Positions 9,772 through 18,571 of a DNA stretch of 64,000 nucleotides are shown here, piece by piece. The position numbers were made by a program, and so were the translations under genes. Each line of letters starts with the position of its first letter. Within the stretch, counting starts at the first letter, position 1. Source of the stretch: Polynucleobacter sp. MWH-UH19D (GTDB lineage Bacteria; Pseudomonadota; Gammaproteobacteria; Burkholderiales; Burkholderiaceae); contig NZ_CP099571.1 of the NCBI RefSeq assembly GCF_040409795.1, forward strand, positions 1,649,439 to 1,713,438, given 5' to 3'. The notes beneath the pieces were generated by a model. The model was not told where the DNA came from and ran no database searches. It saw nothing but the letters and a program-made list of their open reading frames with translations.

Positions 9772-10596
9772 ATGAGCACAACAGCAAACCTCAAGATTGC
9801 ATCTGTACAAATGGTCTCCACACCAGACCTTGAGCAGAATTTGAATACCGCAAGCAAACTAATCAAACAGGCGACTGATGAAGGTGCTCAGTTGATAGTA
9901 CTACCCGAATATTTTTGTATGATGGGCTTAAAAGATACCGATAAAGTTCGCATTCGTGAACCACTCTGTAGCGGCCCTATTCAAGATCAACTTGCCCGAA
10001 TTGCTCAGGATAATCACATTCATCTAGTCGCTGGCACCATTCCTCTAGAAGCAAAAGATTCAAACAAAGTTTTAAATACGACCCTTGCCTTTGATTCAAA
10101 TGGCTTACAAATTGGTCGCTATGACAAGATCCATTTGTTCGGTTTTCAAACTACAACCGAACGTTACCAAGAGTCCGAAACGATTGAAGCTGGTGATACG
10201 CCTGGACTCCTAAAAGTTCAGATCAATAATCAGGAATGGGTATTTGGACTCAGTATTTGCTATGACATCCGTTTCCCTGAACTCTATCGAGCCATGGGGA
10301 CTGTAGATTGCCACATCATTCCCGCCGCCTTCACCTACACCACAGGCAAAGCACACTGGGAAATTTTATTGCGAGCGCGTGCTATTGAAAACCAATCCTA
10401 TGTTATTTCTTCGGCTCAGGGGGGTGTTCATCTAAACCAACGCAGAACTTGGGGGCACAGCATGCTGATCGACCCTTGGGGTACTGTATTAGCCGACCTT
10501 CCTGAGGGCGAGGGCTTCATCACTGGGGCGTTAAGCAAAGAAAAAATAAACGAGGTACGCTCTCAGTTACCAGCACTAGCACATCGCAAGCTTTAA
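9772..10596 (+). CDS. Carbon-nitrogen hydrolase (Nit-type omega-amidase family)
   Basis: This 274-residue cytoplasmic enzyme belongs to the nitrilase superfamily. The catalytic triad is visible: Glu46 in VLPEYF, Lys119 in RYDKIHLF and Cys163 in SICYDIRFPEL. The CYDIRFPEL context is typical of the Nit1/Nit2 branch, which includes deaminated-glutathione amidase and omega-amidase; the exact substrate cannot be read from the sequence. It starts 15 bp after yhdP and ends 17 bp before tldD, so the three are probably cotranscribed. No clear ribosome binding site precedes the ATG, so translational coupling with yhdP is possible. Confidence 0.85.
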   Translation: MSTTANLKIASVQMVSTPDLEQNLNTASKLIKQATDEGAQLIVLPEYFCMMGLKDTDKVRIREPLCSGPIQDQLARIAQDNHIHLVAGTIPLEAKDSNKVLNTTLAFDSNGLQIGRYDKIHLFGFQTTTERYQESETIEAGDTPGLLKVQINNQEWVFGLSICYDIRFPELYRAMGTVDCHIIPAAFTYTTGKAHWEILLRARAIENQSYVISSAQGGVHLNQRRTWGHSMLIDPWGTVLADLPEGEGFITGALSKEKINEVRSQLPALAHRKL

Positions 10597-10612
10597 TTAA
10601 CCATATAAGTAC

Positions 10613-12103
10613 ATGAACGCTCCCGAAGCATTATTTCCAGCCAATTGGACCAAGGCCAAAAGTCAAGCAGATCTTGTCAAACTTGCAAAATCCATCCTAC
10701 TCGAGCCAACAGGATTATCAGAGCAAGACTTGCATCACACCTTTAGCAATATGTTTAGTCATCAATTGGATGATGCAGATTTATATTTTCAGCACACGCG
10801 TAGCGAAAGTTGGAGCCTAGAAGAGGGTATTGTTAAATCCGGTAGCTTTAATATTGATCAGGGTGTTGGTGTTCGATCGATCTATGGCGATAAAACTGCT
10901 TTCGCCTATTCGGATGAAATCAATCTAGATGCACTTAATAAAGCCGCCAAGGCAACGCGGGTAATTGGACCTACCGGTGGTAAGCAGGCAATCGCGAGCA
11001 AGATATTCAACCCACTATCTAATCAGCTGTATGGGGATTTAAATCCGCTGGATTCATTAAAGCCTCAAGAAAAAATTGCATTGTTAGAAAGCATCGAACG
11101 TCGCGCAAAGGCTCGTGATCCACGCGTTATTCAAGTCATGGCGAGCCTTGCTGGTGAGTTTGATGTGGTGCTCGTAGCTAGGGCTGATGGCTTGCTAGCA
11201 GCTGATATTCGTCCACTCGTGCGTGTTTCGGTTCATGTTATCGCCGAACAAAATGGTCGTCGCGAATCTGGATCATCTGGTGGTGGCGCACGTCATGATT
11301 ATCTCTACTTTGATACGGATTTAATTAACCGCTATGTCGATGAAGCAGTCGATGGTGCATTAGTCAATTTAGAATCACGCCCTGCTCCAGCCGGTCCTAT
11401 GACAGTGGTAATGGGGCCAGGCTGGCCTGGTGTACTTTTGCATGAAGCAGTAGGACACGGGCTTGAGGGTGACTTCAACCGAAAAGGCTCATCTGCTTTT
11501 GCAGGCCGTATCGGCCAGCGAGTAGCCGCTAAGGGTGTAACGGTGGTAGATGACGGAACTTTATCGGGTCGCAGAGGGTCGCTCAATATTGATGACGAAG
11601 GTACGCCTACACAGTGCACAACCTTAATCGAAGATGGCATCTTGAAGGGATACATTCAAGATAGCCTGAATGCACGTCTCATGAAAATGCCCCTGACTGG
11701 CAATGGACGTCGTGAAAGCTTTGCATCACTTCCAATGCCACGCATGACCAATACTTACATGCTGGCTGGCAAAGATGATCCCCAAGAAATTGTGGCAAGC
11801 ATTAAACGCGGGCTATACGCAGTCAATTTTGGTGGAGGCCAAGTCGACATCACTAGCGGCAAATTTGTTTTTTCAGCATCAGAAGCCTACTGGGTAGAAA
11901 ACGGAAAAATTCAATACCCAGTCAAAGGCGCCACCATTATTGGCAGCGGTCCCGAGTCCTTAAAGCAGGTATCGATGATCGGGAACGATCTCAAGCTTGA
12001 CGGCGGGGTTGGAGTATGTGGCAAGGAGGGACAAAGCGTTCCTGTCGGGGTTGGCCAGCCTACTTTACGCATTGATAGCCTTACCGTGGGCGGAACCGCC
12101 TGA
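10613..12103 (+). CDS. tldD: Metalloprotease TldD
   Basis: TldD forms a heterodimeric metalloprotease with TldE/PmbA; in E. coli it processes microcin B17 and degrades CcdA. The 496-residue protein contains the metal-binding motif [11 protein letters not shown] starting at His277 and the typical C-terminal glycine-rich segments ([29 protein letters not shown]). Length agrees with the family (E. coli 481). It closes the yhdP-nit-tldD run. A pmbA/tldE partner is not present in the window and must be encoded elsewhere if the enzyme works as the usual heterodimer. Confidence 0.95.
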   Translation: MNAPEALFPANWTKAKSQADLVKLAKSILLEPTGLSEQDLHHTFSNMFSHQLDDADLYFQHTRSESWSLEEGIVKSGSFNIDQGVGVRSIYGDKTAFAYSDEINLDALNKAAKATRVIGPTGGKQAIASKIFNPLSNQLYGDLNPLDSLKPQEKIALLESIERRAKARDPRVIQVMASLAGEFDVVLVARADGLLAADIRPLVRVSVHVIAEQNGRRESGSSGGGARHDYLYFDTDLINRYVDEAVDGALVNLESRPAPAGPMTVVMGPGWPGVLLHEAVGHGLEGDFNRKGSSAFAGRIGQRVAAKGVTVVDDGTLSGRRGSLNIDDEGTPTQCTTLIEDGILKGYIQDSLNARLMKMPLTGNGRRESFASLPMPRMTNTYMLAGKDDPQEIVASIKRGLYAVNFGGGQVDITSGKFVFSASEAYWVENGKIQYPVKGATIIGSGPESLKQVSMIGNDLKLDGGVGVCGKEGQSVPVGVGQPTLRIDSLTVGGTA

Positions 12104-12114
12104 TTTTGTTCTAA

Positions 12115-12136
12115 ATACGGCTTAAAATAGCCGTAT
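12115..12136 (+). promoter_or_regulatory. Perfect inverted repeat running into the aroG start codon
   Basis: Arms ATACGGCT (12115-12122) and AGCCGTAT (12129-12136) are perfectly complementary and flank TAAAAT (12123-12128). The right arm takes in the first two bases of the aroG ATG. TAAAAT resembles a -10 hexamer placed 6 nt before the ATG. The element could be a hairpin over the start codon, or an operator around a -10. There is no T-run, so it is not an ordinary terminator for tldD. Confidence 0.45.
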
Positions 12137-13259
12137 GAGCCAACAAAATACAAACCCGACTAATTGGTATTCCGCCGTTGACAAAACGTCAGATACCGAC
12201 GACCAACGCATTGCCACAATCTCAGTTCTGCCTCCACCAGAACATTTGATCCGCTTTTTCCCAATCTCGGGAACGCCAACAGAAGCGTTGATCAGCAAAA
12301 CACGTAAAAAGATTCGCGACATTATTCATGGCAAAGATGATCGCTTGTTGGTGATCATTGGGCCCTGCTCTATTCATGATCCTCGTGCAGCATTGGAATA
12401 CTGTCATCGTCTTTTAGCAGAGCGTAGCCGACTTTCAGGCGAACTCGAAATTGTGATGCGGGTGTACTTTGAGAAACCTCGTACCACGGTTGGTTGGAAA
12501 GGTTTAATTAACGACCCATACCTTGACGAGTCTTATCGCATCGAAGAAGGCCTTCGCTTAGCACGTCAAGTGTTAATGGAAATTAATCGACTAGGCATGC
12601 CGGCAGGTAGCGAATTCTTGGATGTGATTTCTCCTCAGTACATTGCAGATCTCATCTCATGGGGTGCAATCGGCGCTCGTACAACTGAAAGCCAAGTTCA
12701 CCGCGAGCTTGCTTCTGGGCTATCTGCTCCAATCGGCTTCAAGAATGGCACTGATGGCAATATCAAGATTGCTACGGATGCTATCCAAGCTGCTGGGCGC
12801 CCACATCACTTCTTATCTGTCCATAAAAATGGTCAGGTATCTGTAGTGGAAACCAAGGGCAATAAAGATTGCCACGTGATTTTGCGCGGTGGCAAAGAGC
12901 CTAACTATGAAGCCAAATTTGTTCAGGCAGCTTGTGCTGAACTTGAAGCTGCCAAGCTTCCAGGCAGCTTGATGGTTGACTTATCCCACGCTAATTCCAG
13001 CAAGAAGCATGAGCGTCAAATCGTTGTAGCAGATGACATCGCCAAGCAAATTGAATCAGGCTCACACCAAATCTTCGGTGTGATGGTTGAAAGTCACCTT
13101 AATGATGGTGCACAAAAATTCACACCAGGCAAAGACGATCCAAGCAACTTGGAATACGGCAGAAGTATTACCGATGCATGCATCAACTGGGATGACTCAG
13201 TGCAAGTACTAGAACGACTTGCAGCCGCCGTTAAAAAACGTAGAGCAAAGAAAAAATAA
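12135..13259 (+). CDS. aroG: 3-deoxy-7-phosphoheptulonate synthase (class I DAHP synthase)
   Basis: This enzyme condenses phosphoenolpyruvate and erythrose 4-phosphate, the first step of the shikimate pathway. The 374-residue protein has the class I hallmarks: IGPCSIHDPRAALEY near residue 75, EKPRTTVGWKGLINDP, and SHANSSKKHERQ near the C-terminal third. The class includes phenylalanine-, tyrosine- and tryptophan-sensitive isozymes, and which one this is cannot be told by eye. It is a single gene between tldD and a shared terminator. No ribosome binding site is visible, and the start codon lies at the edge of a perfect inverted repeat (12115-12136). Confidence 0.95.
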   Translation: MSQQNTNPTNWYSAVDKTSDTDDQRIATISVLPPPEHLIRFFPISGTPTEALISKTRKKIRDIIHGKDDRLLVIIGPCSIHDPRAALEYCHRLLAERSRLSGELEIVMRVYFEKPRTTVGWKGLINDPYLDESYRIEEGLRLARQVLMEINRLGMPAGSEFLDVISPQYIADLISWGAIGARTTESQVHRELASGLSAPIGFKNGTDGNIKIATDAIQAAGRPHHFLSVHKNGQVSVVETKGNKDCHVILRGGKEPNYEAKFVQAACAELEAAKLPGSLMVDLSHANSSKKHERQIVVADDIAKQIESGSHQIFGVMVESHLNDGAQKFTPGKDDPSNLEYGRSITDACINWDDSVQVLERLAAAVKKRRAKKK

Positions 13260-13282
13260 AAGTTTGAATTATTTTGGAAAGT

Positions 13283-13316
13283 AAAAAGAGACTAATTTAT
13301 TTAGTCTCTTTTTTTT
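13283..13316. terminator. Bidirectional rho-independent terminator between aroG and the adenosyltransferase gene
   Basis: Arms AAAAAGAGACTAA (13283-13295) and TTAGTCTCTTTTT (13301-13313) around TTTAT, followed by more T. An A-run precedes the hairpin, so it works on both strands. The right arm lies inside the coding sequence of the convergent gene and encodes its last residues (KKETK-stop). Confidence 0.85.
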
Positions 13317-13866
13317 CGTGCTTCCACAACACATCGGATCCGCCCGCAGCACGATTGAGAACTCGGGCTAGAACAAATAACAAATCAGATAAGCGATTGA
13401 CATACTGTCTTGGGGCATCATACAAAGGCTCTTCCCAACCCAAGCGCACTATCGAACGCTCTGCCCTTCTGCACACCGTTCTGCAAACATGCGCTTGTGC
13501 TGCAGCACGAGTACCACCGGGTAAAATAAATTCCGTTAAGGGCGGTAACTGCTGATTGTATTTTTCTAACCAAACATCTAGTTGAGCCACATGCTCAGGA
13601 TTGAGCAACTTGTAGTTCGGAATGCAAAGTTCGCCACCCAAATCAAACAAATCATGCTGAATCTGTAAAAACAGAGTTTTTAGCTCCTCTGCAATGCTTG
13701 TAGGCATCTCTTCGGTCATCAAAACGCCGATTTCAGAGTTGAGCTCGTCAACATCACCCATCGCGCAGATGCGCAAATGATCCTTTTCAACGCGACTGCC
13801 ATCCCCAAGGCCGGTCATACCCGCATCACCGGTTCTAGTAGCGATTTTTGATAGTCGATTTCCCAT
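13297..13866 (-). CDS. PduO-type ATP:cob(I)alamin adenosyltransferase
   Basis: It converts cob(I)alamin and ATP to adenosylcobalamin. The 189-residue product begins MGNRLSKIATRTGDAGMTGL and contains the ATP-binding TRTGDAGMT loop and the CRRAERSIVRL and NRLSDLLFVLAR segments of the PduO/MMAB family. Longer in-frame starts upstream would run into the divergent glcD gene, and the chosen ATG at 13866 gives the standard family length. A perfect TATAAT lies 7 nt upstream of that ATG. The last five codons form one arm of the terminator shared with aroG. No other cobalamin gene is nearby, so it may serve salvage of imported B12. Confidence 0.92.
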   Translation of the reverse strand: MGNRLSKIATRTGDAGMTGLGDGSRVEKDHLRICAMGDVDELNSEIGVLMTEEMPTSIAEELKTLFLQIQHDLFDLGGELCIPNYKLLNPEHVAQLDVWLEKYNQQLPPLTEFILPGGTRAAAQAHVCRTVCRRAERSIVRLGWEEPLYDAPRQYVNRLSDLLFVLARVLNRAAGGSDVLWKHEKKETK

Positions 13867-13873
13867 AAGCTTA

Positions 13874-13879
13874 ATTATA
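13874..13879 (-). promoter_or_regulatory. Perfect -10 hexamer for the adenosyltransferase gene
   Basis: On the minus strand the hexamer is TATAAT, 7 nt before the ATG at 13866. An ATGACA sequence lies 19 bp further upstream as a weak -35. A transcript starting at the normal distance would have a leader of zero or one nucleotide. The hexamer sits in the 18-bp gap shared with the divergent glcD gene. Confidence 0.5.
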
Positions 13880-13884
13880 GGTAA

Positions 13885-15399
13885 ATGGCTAAAATGAATG
13901 TCATGAATATGGTGACCCCGCCCCCCGATTTGGCCGCTATTAGCGCCCTTCAATCCAAACTGGTTTCCGCCTTGCGTCCTGTTCTCCCAGAACATGCCCT
14001 ACTTTGGGAGCCAGAAGACACAATTCCTTATGAATGTGATGGTTTGGCAGCATATCGCCGTATGCCATTAGCGGTTGCCCTTCCTGAAACCGAAGAGCAA
14101 GTAGCACAAATATTAAAGATTTGTTTTGCTATGGAAATTCCGGTTGTGCCACGTGGATCTGGAACAGGACTCTCTGGAGGCGCAATGCCGCTTTCTCAAG
14201 GCTTAGTTCTGTCACTTGCTAAGCTCAAGAAAATTTTAAGTATTGACCCATTTACTCGCACTGCAGTTGTTCAACCAGGGGTACGCAATCTGGCGATTTC
14301 TGAAGCAGTAAGTCATCTTGGTCTGTATTACGCACCTGATCCTTCATCACAAATCGCTTGTTCGATTGGTGGCAATGTGAATGAAAACTCTGGTGGTGTT
14401 CACTGCCTCAAATATGGCCTCACACTGCATAACGTCTTGCGCGTTCGCGGCGTACTGATGAATGGTGAGATTGTGGAATTCGGAAGTCTGGCACCAGATT
14501 CTCCAGGCCTTGATTTGCTTGCCATCATGATGGGTAGCGAAGGTATGCTCGCAGTAGTTACCGAAGTCACCGTCAAGCTCGTTGCTAAACCTAAATTGGC
14601 AAGAGTAATCATGGCGAGCTTTGATGACATTGAAAAAGGTGGCAATGCGGTTGCCGCAATTATTGCTGCAGGCATTATTCCGGCTGGTTTAGAAATGATG
14701 GACAAAGCTACCACCCGTGCTGTTGAAGAGTTTGTGCATGCGGGTTACGACTTGGATGCTGAAGCAATTTTGTTATGCGAATCTGATGGCACACCCGAAG
14801 AAGTTGCCGAAGAAATTGAGCGCATGACCCAAGTGCTAGAAAAAGCTGGCGCAAGTGGCATTCAGATTTCTAAAGATGAAGCTGAGCGTCTGAAGTTTTG
14901 GAGTGGGCGTAAAAATGCATTCCCTGCTGCCGGTCGTTTAGCCCCTGATTACTACTGCATGGATGGAACTATTCCCCGCCGTCACATCGCCACTTTACTT
15001 AAACGCATTCAAGTCATGGAAACAAAATATGGACTTGGTTGCTTGAATGTATTTCATGCAGGTGATGGCAATATGCACCCGCTTATTTTGTTTAATGGCG
15101 CTGACCAAGATGAATGGCATCGTGCCGAAGAATTTGGTACAGAAATTCTTGAAGCTTGTGTTGAGCTCGGTGGCACTATCACTGGCGAACATGGTGTTGG
15201 AATTGAAAAAATTAATTCCATGTGCGTACAATTTGGTGAAGGAGAACGGGAATCCTTCTGGGGTGTCAAAGCTGCCTTTGATCCAGAGAAACTATTAAAT
15301 CCTGACAAAGCCATACCAACCCTAAATCGCTGCGCTGAATATGGACGTATGCGCATCAGTAATGGCAAATTACCCCATCCAGAATTGGAGCGCTTCTAA
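13885..15399 (+). CDS. glcD: Glycolate oxidase subunit GlcD (FAD-linked)
   Basis: GlcD is the FAD-binding catalytic subunit of glycolate oxidase, which oxidises glycolate to glyoxylate at the membrane. The 504-residue protein has a PCMH-type FAD domain with PRGSGTGLSGGA near residues 91-102 and the C-terminal oxidase domain containing HAGDGNMHPL and GEHGVGIEKI. In-frame ATGs at 13885, 13894, 13903 and 13909 make the exact start uncertain; the first is taken. It leads a tightly packed run: its stop overlaps the glcE start by 1 nt. Only 18 bp separate its start from the divergent adenosyltransferase gene. Confidence 0.93.
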   Translation: MAKMNVMNMVTPPPDLAAISALQSKLVSALRPVLPEHALLWEPEDTIPYECDGLAAYRRMPLAVALPETEEQVAQILKICFAMEIPVVPRGSGTGLSGGAMPLSQGLVLSLAKLKKILSIDPFTRTAVVQPGVRNLAISEAVSHLGLYYAPDPSSQIACSIGGNVNENSGGVHCLKYGLTLHNVLRVRGVLMNGEIVEFGSLAPDSPGLDLLAIMMGSEGMLAVVTEVTVKLVAKPKLARVIMASFDDIEKGGNAVAAIIAAGIIPAGLEMMDKATTRAVEEFVHAGYDLDAEAILLCESDGTPEEVAEEIERMTQVLEKAGASGIQISKDEAERLKFWSGRKNAFPAAGRLAPDYYCMDGTIPRRHIATLLKRIQVMETKYGLGCLNVFHAGDGNMHPLILFNGADQDEWHRAEEFGTEILEACVELGGTITGEHGVGIEKINSMCVQFGEGERESFWGVKAAFDPEKLLNPDKAIPTLNRCAEYGRMRISNGKLPHPELERF

Positions 15400-16550
15400 T
15401 GACTCACTCCAACGCACATCAAATAGCGATTGATGCATTTCGTGAACAAATTCTGAATGCCGCCAAAAGCAATACACCTCTTTCTATCGAGGGCGGTGGT
15501 ACTAAATCTTGGTATGGCAATCCAAATCAATTTACAAGATTAAATACACAAACCTACTCTGGAATCTTGGAGTACCAACCAGAAGAATTGGTGATTACCG
15601 CTTGTGCTGGCACACCACTCAAAGAAATCGAAGCAGCCCTTAAAGAAAAAAACCAGGTGCTTGCTTTTGAGCCCCCACATTTTGGTGAGCATGCCACTTT
15701 TGGTGGTGCGATTGCCGCAGGACTTGCTGGGCCTGGGCGTATTAGTGTGGGCAACTTTCGTGACTTTGTATTAGGTGCACGCATTCTTGATGGTAAGGGA
15801 CAAGATCTGTCCTTTGGTGGAAAGGTCATGAAAAATGTGGCGGGGTATGACGTTTCCCGTCTGCTACCGGGCTCGATGGGAACACTTTCTTTACTACTCG
15901 AGGCATCAGTCAAAGTATTGCCAAAGCCAGCAGCAACAGCAACGCTACGTTGTCGTATCACTCAAGAGCAAGCACTAAAAGTTCTGAATGAATGGGCAGG
16001 TCAACCGCTACCACTCTCTGCCAGTTGCTGGATTGGAGGTGCTAGTGACGATGGCGAGCTAACCATTCGCTTAGCTGGTGCGGTGGCAGCAGTAAAGTCA
16101 GCGACCCCACTGATAAGTGCTGAGGTTAATGCGCAACTCATTTCACCTGATGAGGCCGAAGACTTTTGGAATCAGTTGCGTGAACAAAAACTCTCACCAT
16201 TCACCAGCCTTGGCACGGATCAAACCCTGTATCGCCTAGCTCTACCAGCTGCCTGCGGTCCACTAAACATTCCTGGAGCAGAAAGTGATGTTGTTCTGGA
16301 ATGGCATGGACAGCAACGTTGGATCAAAGCCCCTGGCGATCAAGCGACATTTGACTCCATCAAAAAATTGGCAAATAGCCATGGTGGACATGCAACCCGC
16401 TTTAAGCAAGGCGCCAACGTTAATCCTGCGTTTGAGCGCTTTACTTTACTGAGCGAGCAAGCACACTCAAAAGCCCTTGAAGCAGTTCAAGCGCGCCTAA
16501 GATCTGCATTCGATCCTGCGGGCGTATTCGCGACTAAACGTCTTCCTTAA
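15399..16550 (+). CDS. glcE: Glycolate oxidase subunit GlcE (FAD-binding)
   Basis: GlcE is the second flavin-binding subunit of the GlcDEF glycolate oxidase. The 383-residue protein keeps a FAD-binding half (LSIEGGGTKSWYG at about residues 28-40, then HATFGGAIAAGLAGPGR) and a shorter C-terminal part than GlcD, as expected for this subunit. It begins at a TAATG junction with glcD, which suggests translational coupling, and is followed by glcF after 21 bp. Length is slightly above the 350 residues of E. coli GlcE. Confidence 0.93.
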   Translation: MTHSNAHQIAIDAFREQILNAAKSNTPLSIEGGGTKSWYGNPNQFTRLNTQTYSGILEYQPEELVITACAGTPLKEIEAALKEKNQVLAFEPPHFGEHATFGGAIAAGLAGPGRISVGNFRDFVLGARILDGKGQDLSFGGKVMKNVAGYDVSRLLPGSMGTLSLLLEASVKVLPKPAATATLRCRITQEQALKVLNEWAGQPLPLSASCWIGGASDDGELTIRLAGAVAAVKSATPLISAEVNAQLISPDEAEDFWNQLREQKLSPFTSLGTDQTLYRLALPAACGPLNIPGAESDVVLEWHGQQRWIKAPGDQATFDSIKKLANSHGGHATRFKQGANVNPAFERFTLLSEQAHSKALEAVQARLRSAFDPAGVFATKRLP

Positions 16551-16571
16551 GCGCACCTCTTTCGTTTTTAT

Positions 16572-17849
16572 ATGCAAACTCAACTCGCCCCCCAATTTGC
16601 CAATACACCTGAAGGCATTGAAGCCGCACGCATCCTAGGCAAATGTGTGCATTGCGGTTTTTGTACCGCTACTTGCCCGACTTATCAGCTGCTTGGTGAT
16701 GAATTAGATGGTCCGCGTGGTCGCATCTACTTAATTAAACAGATTGCAGAAGGGCAAGCGCCTACTGAAAAAACACGCTTGCACCTAGATCGCTGCTTAA
16801 CTTGTCGCAATTGCGAAAGTACTTGCCCAAGCGGAGTTCAATACGGCAATCTAGTTGATATTGGACGCAAGTGGGCTGAGGAAAATACGCCATCGCGACC
16901 CATAGGAGAACGCATCACTCGCTGGGCTCTCAAAGAGGGCCTTACAAAACCAGTCTTATTTAATTCAGCAATGAGTTTAGGTCGCTTAGTTCGACCATTC
17001 ATGCCAAGCGGTATGAAGCGCAAGATTCCTTTGGTTAAAAATAAGGTTCTCGATTCACAGATTAATCCTTACGCTCGGCCTAATGCACACCATGCTCGCA
17101 AGATGCTCATTCTGGAGGGCTGCGTTCAACCTGGCATGCTTCCCAATATCAACTCTGCTACTGCAAGGGTATTGGACGCACTCAAAATCCAACTGCTTAG
17201 TGCCCCAAGTGCCAGCTGCTGTGGCGCACTTCGCTACCATCTCAATGATCAAGTGGGTGGCTTGGATAATGCCAAACAAAATATTGATGCTTGGTGGCCG
17301 ATGATAGAGAGTGGTGTTGAAGCCATCATCATGACTGCATCTGGATGCGGTGTCATGGTAAAAGACTACGGACATTTATTAGCCAACGACCCTGCTTATG
17401 CCAATAAGGCCAAGAAAGTCTCTGAGCTCACAAAAGATATTTCCGAGGTGATGGCAAACTTGCAAAATGAACTCGTCACATTAATCGGCGCCGATCAAAA
17501 GCCGGGTGTGGTGTATCACCCACCTTGCACACTGCAGCATGGCCAACAAATTCGAGGCAAAGTTGAAGGTTTGCTTGGCAGCTTAGGTATTGGTGTTCGC
17601 CTATGCAATGACAGTCATCTCTGCTGTGGCTCTGCCGGCACTTACTCAGTGACTCAGCCAGAACTATCTGAACAATTGCGCAAAAATAAATTGAAGAATT
17701 TAACGGTTGCCTGTGAAGAGTCTGGCGCAGATGTGATTGTTTCTGGAAATATTGGTTGCATTACTCATCTGCAGCAAGATGAAAAACCAGTATTACATTG
17801 GATCGAAATTGTAGACCAACTCCTCAGCAAACAAGCGCGGAGCAAATGA
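16572..17849 (+). CDS. glcF: Glycolate oxidase iron-sulfur subunit GlcF
   Basis: GlcF carries electrons from the flavin subunits towards the respiratory chain. The 425-residue protein has two ferredoxin-type [4Fe-4S] motifs, CVHCGFCTATCP from Cys25 and CLTCRNCESTCP from Cys75, followed by two CCG-type domains (SCCGALRYHL and HLCCGSAGTYS). The architecture matches GlcF and related lactate oxidase subunits. With glcD and glcE adjacent, glycolate is the most likely substrate, a compound released by freshwater phytoplankton. Its stop codon overlaps the next start (ATGA, 4 nt). Confidence 0.94.
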   Translation: MQTQLAPQFANTPEGIEAARILGKCVHCGFCTATCPTYQLLGDELDGPRGRIYLIKQIAEGQAPTEKTRLHLDRCLTCRNCESTCPSGVQYGNLVDIGRKWAEENTPSRPIGERITRWALKEGLTKPVLFNSAMSLGRLVRPFMPSGMKRKIPLVKNKVLDSQINPYARPNAHHARKMLILEGCVQPGMLPNINSATARVLDALKIQLLSAPSASCCGALRYHLNDQVGGLDNAKQNIDAWWPMIESGVEAIIMTASGCGVMVKDYGHLLANDPAYANKAKKVSELTKDISEVMANLQNELVTLIGADQKPGVVYHPPCTLQHGQQIRGKVEGLLGSLGIGVRLCNDSHLCCGSAGTYSVTQPELSEQLRKNKLKNLTVACEESGADVIVSGNIGCITHLQQDEKPVLHWIEIVDQLLSKQARSK

Positions 17850-18571
17850 ACTCAATCGTTGTCAATCTCATTCAGGTTAAAGAGCGTATTGAGCTCGCAG
17901 CCCTAGCAGCTAAGCGCGAACCAGAAGAAATTGAACTTTTAGCAGTTAGCAAGACTTTTCCCGCCAGCGCGATCGAGGAAGCGATGCACGCCGGTCAATC
18001 AGCTTTTGGTGAAAACTATGTCCAAGAAGCTGTTGAAAAGATCACTCAACTCGAAAAGCTACGTCCTTGGTTAGTGTGGCACTTCATTGGCCCACTTCAA
18101 AGCAATAAAACCCGTGATGTTGCCGAGCACTTTGATTGGGTTCATAGCATCGATCGACTCAAGATTGCGCAGCGTCTCTCGACCCAACGGGGTGAGTTTG
18201 CAAACTTACCAGAATTACAAGTCTGCATACAAGTTAATGTAAGTGAAGAGGAAAGCAAAAGCGGTGTATCTCTCTCAGATGCCTTAGAGCTCTGTGATGC
18301 CGTCAGTAAACTTCCAAATATCGTTCTTCGAGGTCTGATGGCAATTCCCGAACCCACTTCAGATCCATTAAAACAAAGTCAGGCTTTTGCGGCAGTACGT
18401 ACTTGCTTTGAACAAATTAAAACAAATCGTTTAGCGGATCCTGGCTACCAATTCTTTGACACCCTATCCATGGGCATGTCAGATGATTTAGAGACTGCCA
18501 TTGCTGAAGGCAGCACAATGGTTCGGGTAGGAACCGCTATTTTTGGGAAGCGCGATAAGATTACAAAATGA
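17846..18571 (+). CDS. yggS: YggS/PLPBP-family pyridoxal-phosphate homeostasis protein
   Basis: This small fold-type III PLP-binding protein keeps the free PLP pool and amino/keto-acid balance in check; no enzymatic reaction is established for the family. The 241-residue product has the PLP lysine Lys36 in AVSKTFP, the FGENYVQEA segment, WHFIGPLQSNK, and the C-terminal LSMGMSDDLETAI motif. The ATG at 17846 overlaps the glcF stop (ATGA) and gives the normal length; in-frame starts further upstream lie inside glcF. The yggS-proC pair that follows is widely conserved in bacteria. Confidence 0.95.
   Translation: MNSIVVNLIQVKERIELAALAAKREPEEIELLAVSKTFPASAIEEAMHAGQSAFGENYVQEAVEKITQLEKLRPWLVWHFIGPLQSNKTRDVAEHFDWVHSIDRLKIAQRLSTQRGEFANLPELQVCIQVNVSEEESKSGVSLSDALELCDAVSKLPNIVLRGLMAIPEPTSDPLKQSQAFAAVRTCFEQIKTNRLADPGYQFFDTLSMGMSDDLETAIAEGSTMVRVGTAIFGKRDKITK

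Noticed and set aside
13297..13995. Longer version of the adenosyltransferase gene starting at 13995
   Set aside because: The first 43 codons would overlap glcD on the other strand and read as Gly/His-rich non-homologous sequence; the family start is at 13866.
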